A stretch of 64,000 nt of DNA. Origin: Clostridium tyrobutyricum DSM 2637 = ATCC 25755 = JCM 11008. GTDB lineage: Bacteria > Bacillota > Clostridia > Clostridiales > Clostridiaceae. Below, piece by piece: positions 56,726-64,000 of the stretch. The stretch covers positions 1-64,000 of the forward strand of contig NZ_APMH01000005.1 of NCBI RefSeq assembly GCF_000359585.1, read 5' to 3'. The notes beneath the pieces are model-generated. The model had not been told where the DNA came from. It saw only the letters and a list, made by a program, of their open reading frames with translations, and searched no databases. The position numbers and the translations under genes are program-made. How positions within the stretch are numbered: position 1 is the stretch's first letter; each line of letters begins with the position of its first letter.

Positions 56726-57442
56726 ATGCTAGACTTATTAATTGAGATTCAAGAAAACAGAGGAATTATAAAGAATAGAGAGAAAGCAATAAAGGATAGT
56801 ACAAATATCAGTTATATGAAGAAAATTAGATTGGAGTTTGAAAAAAAGAAAAAAATTTATATGAAATTGGATTTGGAAGTAAAAGACAACAAAAGAGACA
56901 TAGAAATTGTAAGTTTAAAATTGGACGAATTAAAAAATGAAATAGAAGAAGAGGAAAATAAGCTATACAGCAATTTTAAATATGATTTAAAATTAATAAA
57001 AAGTTTGGAAAAGTCTATTAATACTAAAAAAGAAGAAGCTAAAGATATGGAAGATAAAAGTTTAAACTTATTGTATAAAGAAGATGATCTTATAAAGAAA
57101 AAATCTGATATAAGAAAAAAATTAGTTGAACTTAGAGATAATTTTTATGAGTATAGAGAAAATAACAAGGAAGTTTTATTAAAAAACAGGAGAGATATAG
57201 AAGATTCAAAAAATAGAATAGTTACTTTGGAAAGACAGGTACCGAAAGATCTTCTTGAAAAATTTAATGAAATATCACGAATAAAAGGAACTGGAGCAGC
57301 AAAATTATCAGATAATGGAGTTTGTCTTGGATGCCTTATGAAAGTGTCTGCTATTACTATAGACAATGTAAAGAAGGATAAAGAAACAGTTTATTGTGAT
57401 AATTGCGGCAGAATAATTCACTATAGAAAAAAATCATTGTAA
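56726..57442 (+). CDS. Coiled-coil C4-type zinc ribbon protein
   Basis: A 238-residue protein. Residues ~1-185 are a long charged coiled coil. The last part has two CxxC pairs (GVCLGCLMKV and VYCDNCGRI) forming a C4 zinc ribbon of the zf-RING_7 / DUF164 family. GGAGGAG precedes the ATG. The family is conserved next to the Nif3-like gene and rnpB in clostridia; it may help RNA or protein binding, but no role is established here. Confidence 0.88.
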   Translation: MLDLLIEIQENRGIIKNREKAIKDSTNISYMKKIRLEFEKKKKIYMKLDLEVKDNKRDIEIVSLKLDELKNEIEEEENKLYSNFKYDLKLIKSLEKSINTKKEEAKDMEDKSLNLLYKEDDLIKKKSDIRKKLVELRDNFYEYRENNKEVLLKNRRDIEDSKNRIVTLERQVPKDLLEKFNEISRIKGTGAAKLSDNGVCLGCLMKVSAITIDNVKKDKETVYCDNCGRIIHYRKKSL

Positions 57443-57465
57443 ATTATAAAAAAGTATGATATGAT
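57437..57465 (+). promoter_or_regulatory. Sigma-A promoter of rnpB
   Basis: TTGTAA (57437-57442), a 17-nt spacer and TATGAT (57460-57465). It puts the transcription start near 57472. Confidence 0.65.
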
Positions 57466-57470
57466 TTTAC

Positions 57471-57820
57471 TTGCGAGTAAACCAGACAATCACTGCTGCA
57501 TTATATGCAGGAGAGGAAAGTCCGAGCTCCATAGGGCAGGGTGCTGGGTAACTCCCAGTCAGGGCGACTTGAAGGAAAGTGCAACAGAGATATACTTCCG
57601 AATTTTTTCGGTAAAGGTGGAAAGGCGAGGTAAGAGCTCACCAGCGCAAGGGTGACTTTGCGGCTATGTAAACCCCATCTGGAGCAAGATCGAATAGGAA
57701 AGCATAAAGAGGTGGCCCGCTTCGCTTTCGGGTAGTATCGCTTGAATCTATTGGTAACAATAGGTCTAGATAGATGATTGTCTAATACAGAACTCGGCTT
57801 ATAGGTTTGGTCGTACATTG
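57471..57820 (+). ncRNA. rnpB: RNase P RNA
   Basis: Catalytic RNA of RNase P, which cuts the 5' leader from pre-tRNAs. Conserved blocks are GAGGAAAGTCCGAGCTC (CR-I), GGGCAGGGTGCTGGGTAACT, AGCGCAAGGGTGACTTTGCGG-like and TAAACCCC, the CGGGTAGTATCGCTTGAA region, and near the 3' end ACAGAACTCGGCTTATA. P1 pairs AAACC with GGTTT. It looks like the ancestral A-type. Boundaries are approximate, about 350 nt. Confidence 0.95.
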
Positions 57821-57850
57821 AAAACACTGGCTTTATGGCTTAGTGTTTTT
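57821..57850 (+). terminator. Rho-independent terminator of rnpB
   Basis: AAAACACT and AGTGTTTTT pair around a GC-containing loop and the second arm ends in Ts. Confidence 0.85.
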
Positions 57851-57856
57851 AATTTT

Positions 57857-57921
57857 GCCACCGATTTGCCATACCAATCAAAATCATCAATTGATTTTGA
57901 TATGATTTCAGTGGCTTTTTT
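57857..57921 (+). repeat. Palindromic element copy C (may also terminate transcription)
   Basis: GCCAC (57857-57861) pairs with GTGGC (57911-57915). Inside, ATCAAAATCA (57877-57886) pairs with TGATTTTGAT (57892-57901), and the arms contain CATA and ATG. Six Ts follow. It lies right after the rnpB terminator. Same three-part layout as copies A and B. The next 265 nt to the XRE gene are AT-rich with a second hairpin and no clear gene. Confidence 0.6.
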
Positions 57922-58162
57922 ATTTATATATCTTAAATTGTGGAATCTTGTATTTTTCTATATACTTACTTTAAGATGAAATTGATCATGTCTGAAAAAA
58001 GAAAAATAAAAGAGAGACATAATTATACAATAAAATTTAAAGATCAAATAGAGGTAATAACCAAGTTATATATATAAATTTATCCTATATATTGAAGTAA
58101 ATTACATAGTCGTATATAATGTAAACGTAGCAATAATTCTTCGCTGAAAAACTTTTTTAATA

Positions 58163-58195
58163 AAGGTTCTAGTTAGCTCTAGGACCTTTAATTTT
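58163..58195. terminator. Bidirectional terminator of the XRE gene
   Basis: AAAGGT with CTAG on one arm pair with CTAG and ACCTTT on the other, with a short loop. A T-rich run follows on the + strand; the gene on the minus strand ends here. Confidence 0.6.
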
Positions 58196-58796
58196 TTAGC
58201 CGCTTTTCAACTAATTTTAAAGCAGTAATGTCATCTATATATCCAATGGGAAATACATAATCTGGTATGATATCTGTAGAAAGTATAAAATATAGGAGAA
58301 CACTGCCAATTATTGGACGTGTTTCTTCAGAAACATCATCACTTAAAAATTGATTGTACATATTTTTTAGCTTTTCTACGAAAAATCCACTTCCATTGAT
58401 ACTGGCTATTTTTTTATTGAAATTTTTATATATTATGTTTTTGCCTTCGTCTGTAAGGGCGTATTGTTCATATTTATTTAATTCTTCTTTTATTTTTTTT
58501 ATATCACATTTATAATTCAATGAATTTATGGTTTTTAATATTTGAGAGGTGTTTTCTTCATTATTACCTATATCATATCCAGCAGACCTTAGTAAAATTT
58601 CCATAGGTATATTAAGATACTTTGAAAATTTTTCAATATGATTTATATTCGCAGATTGTTTACCATTTATGATTCTTGAAATTGTTGCAGTATCTATACC
58701 TGTGAGTTTGCCTAGTTTTCTCATTGACATTGAATTATCCTTTAAAAACACCTTTAAAGTATCTCCTAATTGAGATTTTTTGAAATTTTCATCCAT
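58188..58796 (-). CDS. XRE-family regulator fused to a DUF1232 (YkvA-like) domain
   Basis: A 202-residue protein. Residues ~1-65 are a Cro/C1-type HTH (MSMRKLGKLTGIDTATISRIINGKQSANINHIEKFSKYLNIPMEILL). The C-terminal ~45 residues (GSVLLYFILSTDIIPDYVFPIGYIDDITAL) match the DUF1232 membrane-associated helical hairpin. The ATG at 58796 follows GGAG. It is divergent from the Nramp-type gene over 165 nt with an inverted repeat between them, so it may regulate that transporter (inference). Confidence 0.85.
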   Translation of the reverse strand: MDENFKKSQLGDTLKVFLKDNSMSMRKLGKLTGIDTATISRIINGKQSANINHIEKFSKYLNIPMEILLRSAGYDIGNNEENTSQILKTINSLNYKCDIKKIKEELNKYEQYALTDEGKNIIYKNFNKKIASINGSGFFVEKLKNMYNQFLSDDVSEETRPIIGSVLLYFILSTDIIPDYVFPIGYIDDITALKLVEKRLKN

Positions 58797-58840
58797 AATG
58801 AACATCTCCATAAAATGTTATCAATATATTATATGCTTTA

Positions 58841-58888
58841 TATATAAGAATATTGAGATAATTTCAATATTAATTTGATATATAAGAA
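58841..58888. promoter_or_regulatory. Operator-like repeats between the XRE gene and the Nramp gene
   Basis: AATATTGA (58849-58856) and TCAATATT (58864-58871) form an inverted repeat. It is flanked by two direct copies of TATATAAGAA (58841-58850 and 58879-58888). This fits a symmetrical DNA-binding site for the divergent regulator. Confidence 0.5.
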
Positions 58889-58961
58889 ACAATTTTGATG
58901 TTTTTGTATAGTATATATTAGCGATAAAACAAAAAACTTTTACTGAATGGAGATGGCAAAA

Positions 58962-60260
58962 GTGAGTGAGTTACAGGAAAATTTGGAAAAGAAAAATATT
59001 AAATTTGATGATATTGTTGATAATGATACAAAGGGTATGAAAAACAAATTATTGTTTTTATGGGCACTTATTGGCCCTGGTTTTTTGGCAGCTATAGGTG
59101 ATAATGATGCAGGAGGACTAATTTCATATTCTGTAACAGGTATGAAATTTGGAATAAGCCTTTTTATACCTCTTTCAATTTGTCTGGTAATAATTACTTA
59201 TACTGTTCAAGAAATGTCAATGCGACTTAGTGTTGTAACACAAACAGGTTTTACAAGTCTTATTAAAAAGTATTATGGAAATTTATGGATAAAGTATCAC
59301 ATTACAACCATATGCATGGAAAATATACTTATGCTGACTACAGAATTCATAGGTATGTCTGCAGGATTGGTTGTACTTGGACTTCCTATGTGGGTCAGTG
59401 TTTTAATAAGTCTTGTACTTGTGCTGTCAGTTATTACTATGGCAGGATATTGGACCAAGGAAAGGCTTACATTGTTTATTGGATTTTTTAATATCGTTTT
59501 TATTATAATTGCATTCATGACTCATCCCAGCATTAAAAATATAGCATATACATTTATAGCGTGGAATTATCCAAAGGAAAGCCAAAATCTGTTTTGGTAT
59601 ATAGTAGCTATAATAGGTAATGCAGTAGCTCCATGGATGATATTCTTTCAGGGAAATGCGTGTATAGATAAAGGAATTGTTAAAGACCATATTAGATTGG
59701 GACGTATAGATACAACTATAGGATGTATAGTACAGGTAGTAATTGCAGCTTGCGTTATTATTTCTGGCGCAGCACTTTTTGGACAAGTAAATAATATAGA
59801 GACACTTGGCCCTGCACAACTTATACTTACCTTTAGCAGTCATATGGGTAGGACGGCAGGCATTTTGTTTGGAATAGGTCTATTTAATGCGGGATTTATG
59901 GCAGCTATTACTATATCATTATCCACTACATGGTGTGTATCTGAAGCTTTTGGATGGAAACAAAGTCTGAATTCAAAATTGTCCGAAGCCCCAAAGTTTT
60001 ATGGAGTATATATAGGAAGCGTAGTTATAGCAGCCTGCATAGTTTTAATACCTAATTTGCACTTGAACTATATTACACTTCTGGCTCAGGTCATAAGTGG
60101 ATTTCTTATGGCTCCAATTCTTATATTTTTAGTAATGCTAACTAATAAAAAAGAGCTGATGGGAGAATATAAAAATAATTTATTTATAAATATAAGGGCT
60201 TGTATAGTTGCAGCAATACTTATAGTGATGGCAGTTCTTCTCATATTCAACTCCATTTAA
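58962..60260 (+). CDS. NRAMP-family transporter of the NRMT (Mg-type) branch
   Basis: A 432-residue membrane protein with about eleven helices and the NRAMP fold. The canonical TM1 DPGN is DAGG here (in IGDNDAGGL), and the TM6 A-x-x-M-P-H site is NAVAPWM, so the metal-binding Met is replaced by Ala. Known: loss of this Met with a changed DPGN marks NRAMP-related magnesium transporters (NRMT), first described from Clostridium. Inferred: Mg2+ or Mn2+ uptake, not iron. The GTG at 58962 lies 9 nt after GGAG; ATGs upstream overlap that site. An XRE regulator is divergent. Confidence 0.85.
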   Translation: MSELQENLEKKNIKFDDIVDNDTKGMKNKLLFLWALIGPGFLAAIGDNDAGGLISYSVTGMKFGISLFIPLSICLVIITYTVQEMSMRLSVVTQTGFTSLIKKYYGNLWIKYHITTICMENILMLTTEFIGMSAGLVVLGLPMWVSVLISLVLVLSVITMAGYWTKERLTLFIGFFNIVFIIIAFMTHPSIKNIAYTFIAWNYPKESQNLFWYIVAIIGNAVAPWMIFFQGNACIDKGIVKDHIRLGRIDTTIGCIVQVVIAACVIISGAALFGQVNNIETLGPAQLILTFSSHMGRTAGILFGIGLFNAGFMAAITISLSTTWCVSEAFGWKQSLNSKLSEAPKFYGVYIGSVVIAACIVLIPNLHLNYITLLAQVISGFLMAPILIFLVMLTNKKELMGEYKNNLFINIRACIVAAILIVMAVLLIFNSI

Positions 60261-60336
60261 TTTCCAATGATGAATTGTAAATTGAATTGTGAATTGATAT
60301 AATAAGGCTATGCTTTTAGTAGAGGATGTGACATAT

Positions 60337-61119
60337 ATGAATCCAATAGCCTTTTCTATTGGTAATTTTCAAGTTAGATGGTATGGAATAATCATAGCTA
60401 TAGGAGTCATGGCAGCTTTGATTCTAGCTAATTTTAATTGTAAAAAGAAGAACTATAGTTTTGATTTGATCGTAGATATTTTTTTAATAGCTTTCCCATT
60501 TGGAATAGTAGGAGCAAGGCTTTATTATGTTATATTTCAATTTAGGGATTACATGTATAATCCTATTGATATATTTAATATAAGGCAGGGAGGTCTTGCA
60601 ATACATGGTGGAGTTATATTGGGCCTTGCAGCCGTGTATATATATACCTTCTGTAAAAACAAGGACTTTATAAAAGTAGCGGATTTGGTTGCACCATCTA
60701 TAATACTTGCCCAATCTATTGGAAGATGGGGAAACTTTTTTAATGGGGAAGCTCATGGCAGACAAGTAAGTTATGAATTTATAAGTAAATTTCCTGCATT
60801 TATACAGGAAGGTATGCATATAGGAGGTATTTATTATCATCCTACTTTTTTGTATGAATCCATATGGGATATGATAGTATGTGTTATACTGGTATATGTT
60901 TTTAGAAGAAATCATCCAAGGGGAACTGTTATATTTGGATATATAGGATTGTATTCTCTTGGAAGATTCTTTATTGAAGGGCTTAGAACGGATAGTCTGA
61001 TGCTGGGTCCAATAAGAGTTGCCCAGCTTGTAAGCTTATTGGGCATATTATGCAGTATAATATTTTTTATAATAGTTATAAGAAATATAAGAAAAAATAG
61101 GAACTGTTCTATTGAATGA
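60337..61119 (+). CDS. lgt: Prolipoprotein diacylglyceryl transferase
   Basis: Adds diacylglycerol to the lipobox Cys of prelipoproteins. The 260-residue protein has about seven membrane segments. Family signatures are [36 protein letters not shown] and [15 protein letters not shown] with the conserved Arg. The ATG at 60337 follows AGAGGATGTG. Its last codons and stop form part of a terminator stem. Confidence 0.95.
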   Translation: MNPIAFSIGNFQVRWYGIIIAIGVMAALILANFNCKKKNYSFDLIVDIFLIAFPFGIVGARLYYVIFQFRDYMYNPIDIFNIRQGGLAIHGGVILGLAAVYIYTFCKNKDFIKVADLVAPSIILAQSIGRWGNFFNGEAHGRQVSYEFISKFPAFIQEGMHIGGIYYHPTFLYESIWDMIVCVILVYVFRRNHPRGTVIFGYIGLYSLGRFFIEGLRTDSLMLGPIRVAQLVSLLGILCSIIFFIIVIRNIRKNRNCSIE

Positions 61120-61143
61120 TTCAATAGAACAGTTCCTATTTTT
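61093..61143. terminator. 24-bp perfect hairpin terminator shared by lgt and htrA
   Basis: Positions 61093-61116 pair perfectly with 61120-61143; the 3-nt loop (TGA, 61117-61119) is the lgt stop codon. AAAAA on one side and TTTTT on the other make it bidirectional for the two convergent genes. Confidence 0.95.
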
Positions 61144-62335
61144 ATTCTGTTAGTGTTAAACTCAATGTTTTTGTAGAATTGTTTCTTGATACTACTATGG
61201 AAATAATATCCCCTGATTTATGTTTGGATTTCAATGTATTTATATCATTTACCGAGCTTATACTTTTTCCATCAAATTTTTGTATTATATCTCCAACTTT
61301 TATACCGGCCTTCTCAGCAGAGCTGAATTCTTCAACTTCTACTACATACACACCTTTTGGAATACCATATTGTTGTGATAGTGTAGAATCAATCTCTCTG
61401 CCTGCAATCCCTAATTTAAGAAACGGTTTTAAAAGACCGCTTAATTTTGATTTTACTGTATTTATTGGAATTGCAAAACCTATACCTTCAACACCGCTTC
61501 CACCTATTTTAGCAGAATTTATACCAATTACCTGCCCCATTGAATTAACTAGTGCACCACCACTGTTACCTGGATTTATAGCCGCATCAGTTTGTAAAAA
61601 GCTTTGTTTAGTATTTCCTACTGAAATGGCTCTATTTGTAGCACTTATGATTCCACTTGTTACAGAACCAAGCAGTTCTGTACCTAAAGGATTTCCAATA
61701 GCTACAACAGGATCTCCTACCTCAACCTTAGAGGAATCTCCCAGTTCTGCTATAGCAGGCATTGTAGTTTTGGATGTAACCTTTATTACAGCTAAATCCT
61801 GATTTGAATCATAATTTACTAATTTTGCTGACACCTGTTTTTTATTGGTTAATATTACATTTATACTTTGAGCATTTTGTACTACATGGTAATTTGTAAG
61901 TATATATCCATCAGAATTTATTATTATTCCTGACCCCATTCCATCCTGTTCACTTGTTCCACTGTCATTATCATCTGAATATCCAAAAGAATTACTGAAA
62001 GAATCATTTTGAACTATGGATTTAACTGATACACCTACAACTGCGGGACTGACTTTTTTTGCTATTTCTGCTGTAGTGAGACCAGTTCCATTAGAAGTAG
62101 ATATTGGAGAGGCCTGCTGTGATGATTTTGTAGTAGCTTGATTTGAAATAGTATTAGCTCTTATACTTTCATAAAGTGGTGTATTCTTGAAAAAATTTGT
62201 ATTGGGAACAATATATAAAAATGCAGATGCACATATACTTCCTCCGATTAAACTTGCAATTATGGCTACTGCAATATAGGATAAAAACTTCTTACCTTTG
62301 AATTTGCCATCTAAAATATTATTTTTTGATTCCAT
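61142..62335 (-). CDS. HtrA/DegP-like serine protease with PDZ domain
   Basis: Membrane-anchored S1C protease for quality control outside the membrane. The 397-residue protein has an N-terminal helix (FLSYIAVAIIASLIGGSICASAFLYI). The catalytic triad is visible: His in TNYHVVQNA, Asp in NQDLAVIKV, Ser in NPGNSGGALVN. A C-terminal PDZ domain (AEKAGIKVGDIIQKFDGKSI) follows. AGGAGG precedes the ATG. It is convergent with lgt. Confidence 0.95.
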   Translation of the reverse strand: MESKNNILDGKFKGKKFLSYIAVAIIASLIGGSICASAFLYIVPNTNFFKNTPLYESIRANTISNQATTKSSQQASPISTSNGTGLTTAEIAKKVSPAVVGVSVKSIVQNDSFSNSFGYSDDNDSGTSEQDGMGSGIIINSDGYILTNYHVVQNAQSINVILTNKKQVSAKLVNYDSNQDLAVIKVTSKTTMPAIAELGDSSKVEVGDPVVAIGNPLGTELLGSVTSGIISATNRAISVGNTKQSFLQTDAAINPGNSGGALVNSMGQVIGINSAKIGGSGVEGIGFAIPINTVKSKLSGLLKPFLKLGIAGREIDSTLSQQYGIPKGVYVVEVEEFSSAEKAGIKVGDIIQKFDGKSISSVNDINTLKSKHKSGDIISIVVSRNNSTKTLSLTLTE

Positions 62336-62489
62336 GTAATTACCTCCTTTTTGATTATTAATGCACTTTATAGTTATATAATATCCATGTTTTGTTACAT
62401 TATCATGTCAGAAATGTTAATTAGTTATGACAATTTTGTTTATTAGATGCTGCTGGTTAAAATCTTTTTAATAAATAATTAAATCTTTA

Positions 62490-62498
62490 TGTTATAAT
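62490..62498 (+). promoter_or_regulatory. Extended -10 promoter of the MATE gene
   Basis: TGTTATAAT about 50 nt before the likely start codon; the -35 box is weak. Confidence 0.5.
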
Positions 62499-62546
62499 TA
62501 TTTGATGTGAAAGTGCTTTTTATTTATGATTAGGGGGTGTTTTTTG

Positions 62547-63893
62547 TTGGAACGTTCAATTAAATTGAAAGATGGAAAAGTGGGCAAACTACTTTTGGAA
62601 TTTTCTATACCAGCTATAGTTGGTATGTTGGTTAACTCTTTGTATATTGTTATAGACAGGATGTTTATAGGAAGAGTGGTAGGAGCCATGGCGATATCAG
62701 GGGTTAGTTTGACTTTTCCTATAGTAATACTTATAATGGCATTTTCTATGTTGGTTGGGATCGGATCAGCAGCTACTATTTCTATAAGACTTGGGCAGAA
62801 TAAAAAAAGTGAAGCAGAAAATATATTGGGAAATGCACTTATTCTCTTAATTATAGTTGGAATAATAGTAACATTTTTGGGACTTGTATTTTTAGAGCCT
62901 ATGCTCATATCATTTGGAGCAACTAATAATACTATAGAATATGCTAAACAGTTTATTGTAATACTGCTTGCTGGTTCAATATTTCAAGTTATAGGATTTG
63001 GATTGAACAATATAATACGATCAGAAGGAAATCCTAAAAAGGCAATGTCTACTATGCTAGTAGGTGCAGTTTCAAATATAATATTGGATTTTATATTTAT
63101 ATATATTTTAAAGTTTGGTATAAGAGGTGCAGCTGTAGCTACTGTTATATCACAAGCCATAAATATGCTATGGGTGCTTTATTATTTTTTTAAGGGAAAC
63201 AGTATGCTTAAAATAAGAAAGCATAATTTATTCCTTAAAAAAGATTTGGTTATGAGTATATTCTCCATAGGAATGGCACCTTTTGCTATGCAGATTGCGG
63301 CAAGTCTTGTGAATATAATACTAAATAGAAGTTTAGGTATATATGGAGGAGATTTAGCTATAGGAGCCATGGGCATAATTAATGGTATAGCTACTATAGT
63401 GCTGATGCCTATATTTGGAATTAATCAAGGCTCACAGCCTATAATTGGATTTAATTATGGGGCGAAGTTATATAGCCGTGTAAAGGAAGCATTAAAACTT
63501 GCCATTATAGCAGGAACAGTTATAGCTACGGCAGGAGCAGTAAGTGTTCATATTTTTCCATATCCATTGGTCTCGCTTTTTAATAAATTTGATATGAATT
63601 TGACCAAAATAACTGTAAATGGGATAAAGATATTTATGCTTATGTATCCTATAGTAGGATTTCAAATAGTAAGTTCCAATTATTTTCAGGCAATAGGAAA
63701 GGCTAAAATATCTATGTTTTTAGCATTGTTAAGGCAGGTTATAGTTCTCATTCCACTAATAATGCTGCTTCCGAAAATATTTGGACTTAATGGAGTGTGG
63801 ATAGCTGCACCAGTATCGGATACAGTATCGTCTGTACTTACAGCAGTATTTTTATTTATTGAAGTTAAAAAACTAAATTTAAAAAAGCAGTAA
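62547..63893 (+). CDS. MATE family efflux transporter
   Basis: Cation-coupled multidrug/toxin exporter family. The 448-residue protein has twelve predicted membrane segments and the MATE halves: MLVNSLYIVIDRMFIGRVVGA in TM1-2 and GINQGSQPIIGFNYGA in the second half. TTG at 62547 is preferred because AGGGGGTG ends 7 nt upstream; TTG 62544 and ATG 62526 are alternatives. The substrate cannot be told. Confidence 0.9.
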   Translation: MERSIKLKDGKVGKLLLEFSIPAIVGMLVNSLYIVIDRMFIGRVVGAMAISGVSLTFPIVILIMAFSMLVGIGSAATISIRLGQNKKSEAENILGNALILLIIVGIIVTFLGLVFLEPMLISFGATNNTIEYAKQFIVILLAGSIFQVIGFGLNNIIRSEGNPKKAMSTMLVGAVSNIILDFIFIYILKFGIRGAAVATVISQAINMLWVLYYFFKGNSMLKIRKHNLFLKKDLVMSIFSIGMAPFAMQIAASLVNIILNRSLGIYGGDLAIGAMGIINGIATIVLMPIFGINQGSQPIIGFNYGAKLYSRVKEALKLAIIAGTVIATAGAVSVHIFPYPLVSLFNKFDMNLTKITVNGIKIFMLMYPIVGFQIVSSNYFQAIGKAKISMFLALLRQVIVLIPLIMLLPKIFGLNGVWIAAPVSDTVSSVLTAVFLFIEVKKLNLKKQ

Positions 63894-63902
63894 GGTGATT
63901 TT

Positions 63903-64000
63903 ATGTTAAATAGGAATGTATTCTTTGCAGTATATACTATTGTTAACTTATATTTAGGATTTAGAATCTTAAACATTGTTAAATATTTCATGCCTAATAT
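63903..64000 (+). CDS. Start of a further membrane-anchored protein (3' truncated by window)
   Basis: An ATG at 63903 follows AAGGTGAT and the frame stays open to the window edge. The visible ~32 residues (MLNRNVFFAVYTIVNLYLGF) form an N-terminal membrane segment. This resembles the start of clostridial membrane-linked metallophosphoesterases, but too little is visible to name it. Confidence 0.45.
   Translation, partial: MLNRNVFFAVYTIVNLYLGFRILNIVKYFMPN

Noticed and set aside
57461-57655. A 64-codon open frame within the RNase P RNA region
   Set aside because: It overlaps conserved RNase P RNA blocks and has no ribosome site.
57988-58077. A 29-codon frame starting MSEKRKIKERHNY
   Set aside because: It is very short, has no ribosome site and shows no similarity that I can recognise; it might be a remnant.
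61179-61802. A 207-codon frame antisense to htrA
   Set aside because: It mirrors the htrA codon pattern on the other strand and lacks a ribosome site and family motifs.

Overview
The window is about 64 kb of low-GC, AT-rich DNA. It reads as a chromosome segment from a spore-forming member of Clostridium sensu stricto. The evidence is sporulation genes (spoIVFB, gpr, yqfC/yqfD, a cotS-like gene), clostridial gene order around minCDE-rodA, hrcA-grpE-dnaK-dnaJ and dnaG-rpoD, TTG/GTG starts with strong GGAGG ribosome sites, and Rho-independent terminators. Almost all genes lie on the + strand. Species cannot be fixed from the sequence alone; the gene order suggests a relative of C. kluyveri or C. 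ljungdahlii (inference).

Layout. 1-1670: a truncated cell-wall-type protein (peptidoglycan-binding piece, DUF1906 domain, Ntox44-like tail) and a convergent membrane protein. 1851-6545: division and shape genes minC-minD-minE, rodA, then mgsA, a shortened spoIVFA-like gene and spoIVFB. 6600-14245: two radical-SAM/DUF2344 genes, rng, the L21 leader with rplU-prp-rpmA, obgE, nadD, yqeK. 14260-16871: ridA, a pseudouridine synthase and a D-Ala-D-Ala carboxypeptidase. 17076-23355: comEA, a large P-type ATPase-like gene lacking catalytic motifs, comEC and holA. 23386-28345: rpsT, gpr, a small unknown, lepA, hemW. 28492-36554: CIRCE-controlled hrcA-grpE-dnaK-dnaJ, then prmA, rsmE, mtaB. 36655-44579: HIT protein, rpsU, yqeY, yqfC-yqfD, pgpH, ybeY, a dgkA-PAP2 fusion, era, recO. 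44606-54153: DUF4342 protein, ccpN-like regulator with ppdK, a cotS-like gene, dgt, dnaG, rpoD. 54238-57850: PH-domain membrane protein, trmK, Nif3-like protein, zinc-ribbon protein and the RNase P RNA. 57857-64000: palindromic element, XRE/DUF1232 regulator divergent from an unusual Nramp transporter, lgt, htrA, a MATE transporter and the start of another gene.

Most of the window is conserved housekeeping: translation and ribosome maturation, tRNA modification, chaperones, replication and transcription initiation, cell shape and sporulation. The parts that stand out are the comEA / inactive P-type ATPase / comEC block, where both the ATPase and the comEC C-terminal metallo-beta-lactamase region have lost their expected active-site motifs; a spoIVFA-position gene without its M23 domain; a NRAMP protein whose metal-site motifs look like the magnesium-transporting branch; a small family of palindromic intergenic elements at three loci; a probable CTG start in recO; and a repeated extended -10 word, TGGTATAAT, before several genes. 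No tRNA, CRISPR array, transposase or prophage was seen.
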